A stretch of DNA of 18,522 nucleotides from an uncultured Oxalobacteraceae bacterium. Lineage in GTDB: Bacteria; Pseudomonadota; Gammaproteobacteria; Burkholderiales; Burkholderiaceae_D. The translations under genes were made by a program, and so were the position numbers. The first letter of the stretch is position 1; every line of letters begins with the position of its first letter. Below the pieces are notes generated by a model that was not told the origin of the DNA, searched no databases, and was given only the letters and a program-made list of their open reading frames with translations. Of the stretch, positions 17,727 through 18,522 are shown piece by piece. Location of the stretch: positions 1 through 18,522 of the forward strand of contig CALKVB010000543.1 in NCBI GenBank assembly GCA_937996605.1, read 5' to 3'.

Positions 17727-18522
17727 ATGTTAACTCGATCTCGTTTTGTATCGACCGCTGTCAGTATGCTAGTGAGTGGTGGAATTGCCCTATCCACTTT
17801 TTCTACTGTTTCTGCAGCGGAGAAGAATAGTCCAGTTGCCGCAGTTAACGTGTTTATTGGCACGGGCGGTGATGGTCACACTTTCCCTGGTGCTACGCGT
17901 CCTTTTGGGATGGTGCAATTGAGCCCTGATACGCAAGTGCGACACTTCAAACAAAGCTATCCTTGGGCTGCAGGATATCGCTATGAAGACGATTCTATCC
18001 TTGGTTTCTCGCATACGCATTTCTCTGGAACTGGGCATTCCGATCTGGGCGATATTTTAGTGATGCCGTATAGCGGAGAAACCAAATGGGAGCCCGGTTA
18101 TCCAGAGCGTGCCTATAGCGGCTACCGCTCGCGCTTTAGTCATCTACAAGAAAAGGCCGAGCCTGGCTACTATTCGGTGAAGCTGCTCGATCATGATATT
18201 GATGCTGAATTGACAGCGAGTGATCGTGTTGGTTTGCATCGCTATCGTTACGCCAAAGGCGAAGAAGCCAAAATGATCGTCGATTTACGCAGTAGTATTT
18301 ACGATTATAAAACCAAGAATTTGTGGTCAAGCATCCGTGTGCGTAGCAATACCTTGGTCACAGGCATGCGCGAGACCCGTGGCTGGGCGCCGGGGCGCCA
18401 GTTGTACTTTGCAATGCAATTTTCTCGCCCATTCCACAACCGTGATATTCAAAACCGTGAAGATGGTGTCGAATATCGTGGCTTTGCGGGGCCCGGTGCC
18501 AATGGCAAAGAAAAAATGAAGA
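17727..18522 (+). CDS. GH92 family alpha-mannosidase, 5' part (runs off the window)
   Basis: The frame is open from ATG 17727 to the last base, 265 codons, so only the N-terminal part is here. An AAGG ribosome-binding site is at 17717-17720. Residues 1-31 form a signal peptide (MLTRSRFV, hydrophobic core, cleavage near VSA-AE), so the enzyme is exported. The mature start reads VNVFIGTGGDGHTFPG with ATRPFGMVQLSPDT, then WAAGYRYEDDSILGFSHTHF and SGTGHSDLGDILVMPY, the signature of the GH92 N-terminal beta-sandwich. GH92 enzymes are calcium-dependent exo-alpha-mannosidases acting on linkages of N-glycans and yeast mannan; the linkage cannot be told here. The catalytic (alpha/alpha)6 domain lies beyond the window. 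With the LacI regulator just upstream it suggests a mannan or N-glycan degradation locus. Confidence 0.9.
   Translation, partial: MLTRSRFVSTAVSMLVSGGIALSTFSTVSAAEKNSPVAAVNVFIGTGGDGHTFPGATRPFGMVQLSPDTQVRHFKQSYPWAAGYRYEDDSILGFSHTHFSGTGHSDLGDILVMPYSGETKWEPGYPERAYSGYRSRFSHLQEKAEPGYYSVKLLDHDIDAELTASDRVGLHRYRYAKGEEAKMIVDLRSSIYDYKTKNLWSSIRVRSNTLVTGMRETRGWAPGRQLYFAMQFSRPFHNRDIQNREDGVEYRGFAGPGANGKEKMK

Overview
The window looks like a chromosomal segment of a moderate-GC betaproteobacterium in the order Burkholderiales. The family Oxalobacteraceae (an Undibacterium-like organism) is my best guess. This is inferred from the thiC-thiS-thiG-thiD-thiE order, the ThiE motif style and the general character of the proteins. 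No rRNA or other marker is present to prove it.

Layout. (1) Positions 1-1760 hold two poorly characterised genes: a 319-residue protein of unknown function and a 147-residue SseB-like protein. They are separated and bounded by palindromic intergenic repeats, so this looks like accessory DNA. (2) Positions 1766-4585 on the minus strand are valS, valyl-tRNA synthetase, with a possible structured leader. (3) After an AT-rich 500-base divergent intergenic region comes a periplasmic-TPR / membrane / GGDEF diguanylate cyclase (5082-7220). (4) Positions 7328-12185 are a thiamin biosynthesis operon. A sigma70-type promoter and a TPP riboswitch with a ribosome-binding-site-sequestering hairpin lead into thiC, thiS, a 231-base gap with an inverted-repeat element, then the tightly overlapping genes thiG, thiD and thiE.

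(5) Positions 12392-16476 are a signalling block. It holds a protein with an N-terminal degenerate receiver-like domain fused to a canonical receiver, a secreted protein of unknown function, a LytS-type membrane histidine kinase overlapping a LytTR response regulator by 4 bases, and a small two-helix membrane protein with a cysteine-rich, zinc-ribbon-like tail. (6) Positions 16675-18522 hold a LacI-family regulator followed by the 5' part of a secreted GH92 alpha-mannosidase gene, which runs off the window end. This is probably the start of a mannose-glycan utilisation locus.

How the genes work together. ThiC makes HMP-P and ThiD phosphorylates it. ThiS and ThiG build the thiazole phosphate, and ThiE joins the two halves to thiamin phosphate, whose final product TPP is sensed by the upstream riboswitch. 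ThiF and a glycine or tyrosine oxidase/lyase (ThiO/ThiH) are not in the window and must be supplied from elsewhere. The kinase/LytTR pair and the flanking secreted and membrane proteins look like a signalling module whose stimulus cannot be read from sequence. No tRNA, rRNA, CRISPR array, transposase or phage gene was found. I see no clear, wholly new system; the strongest leads are listed in the findings.
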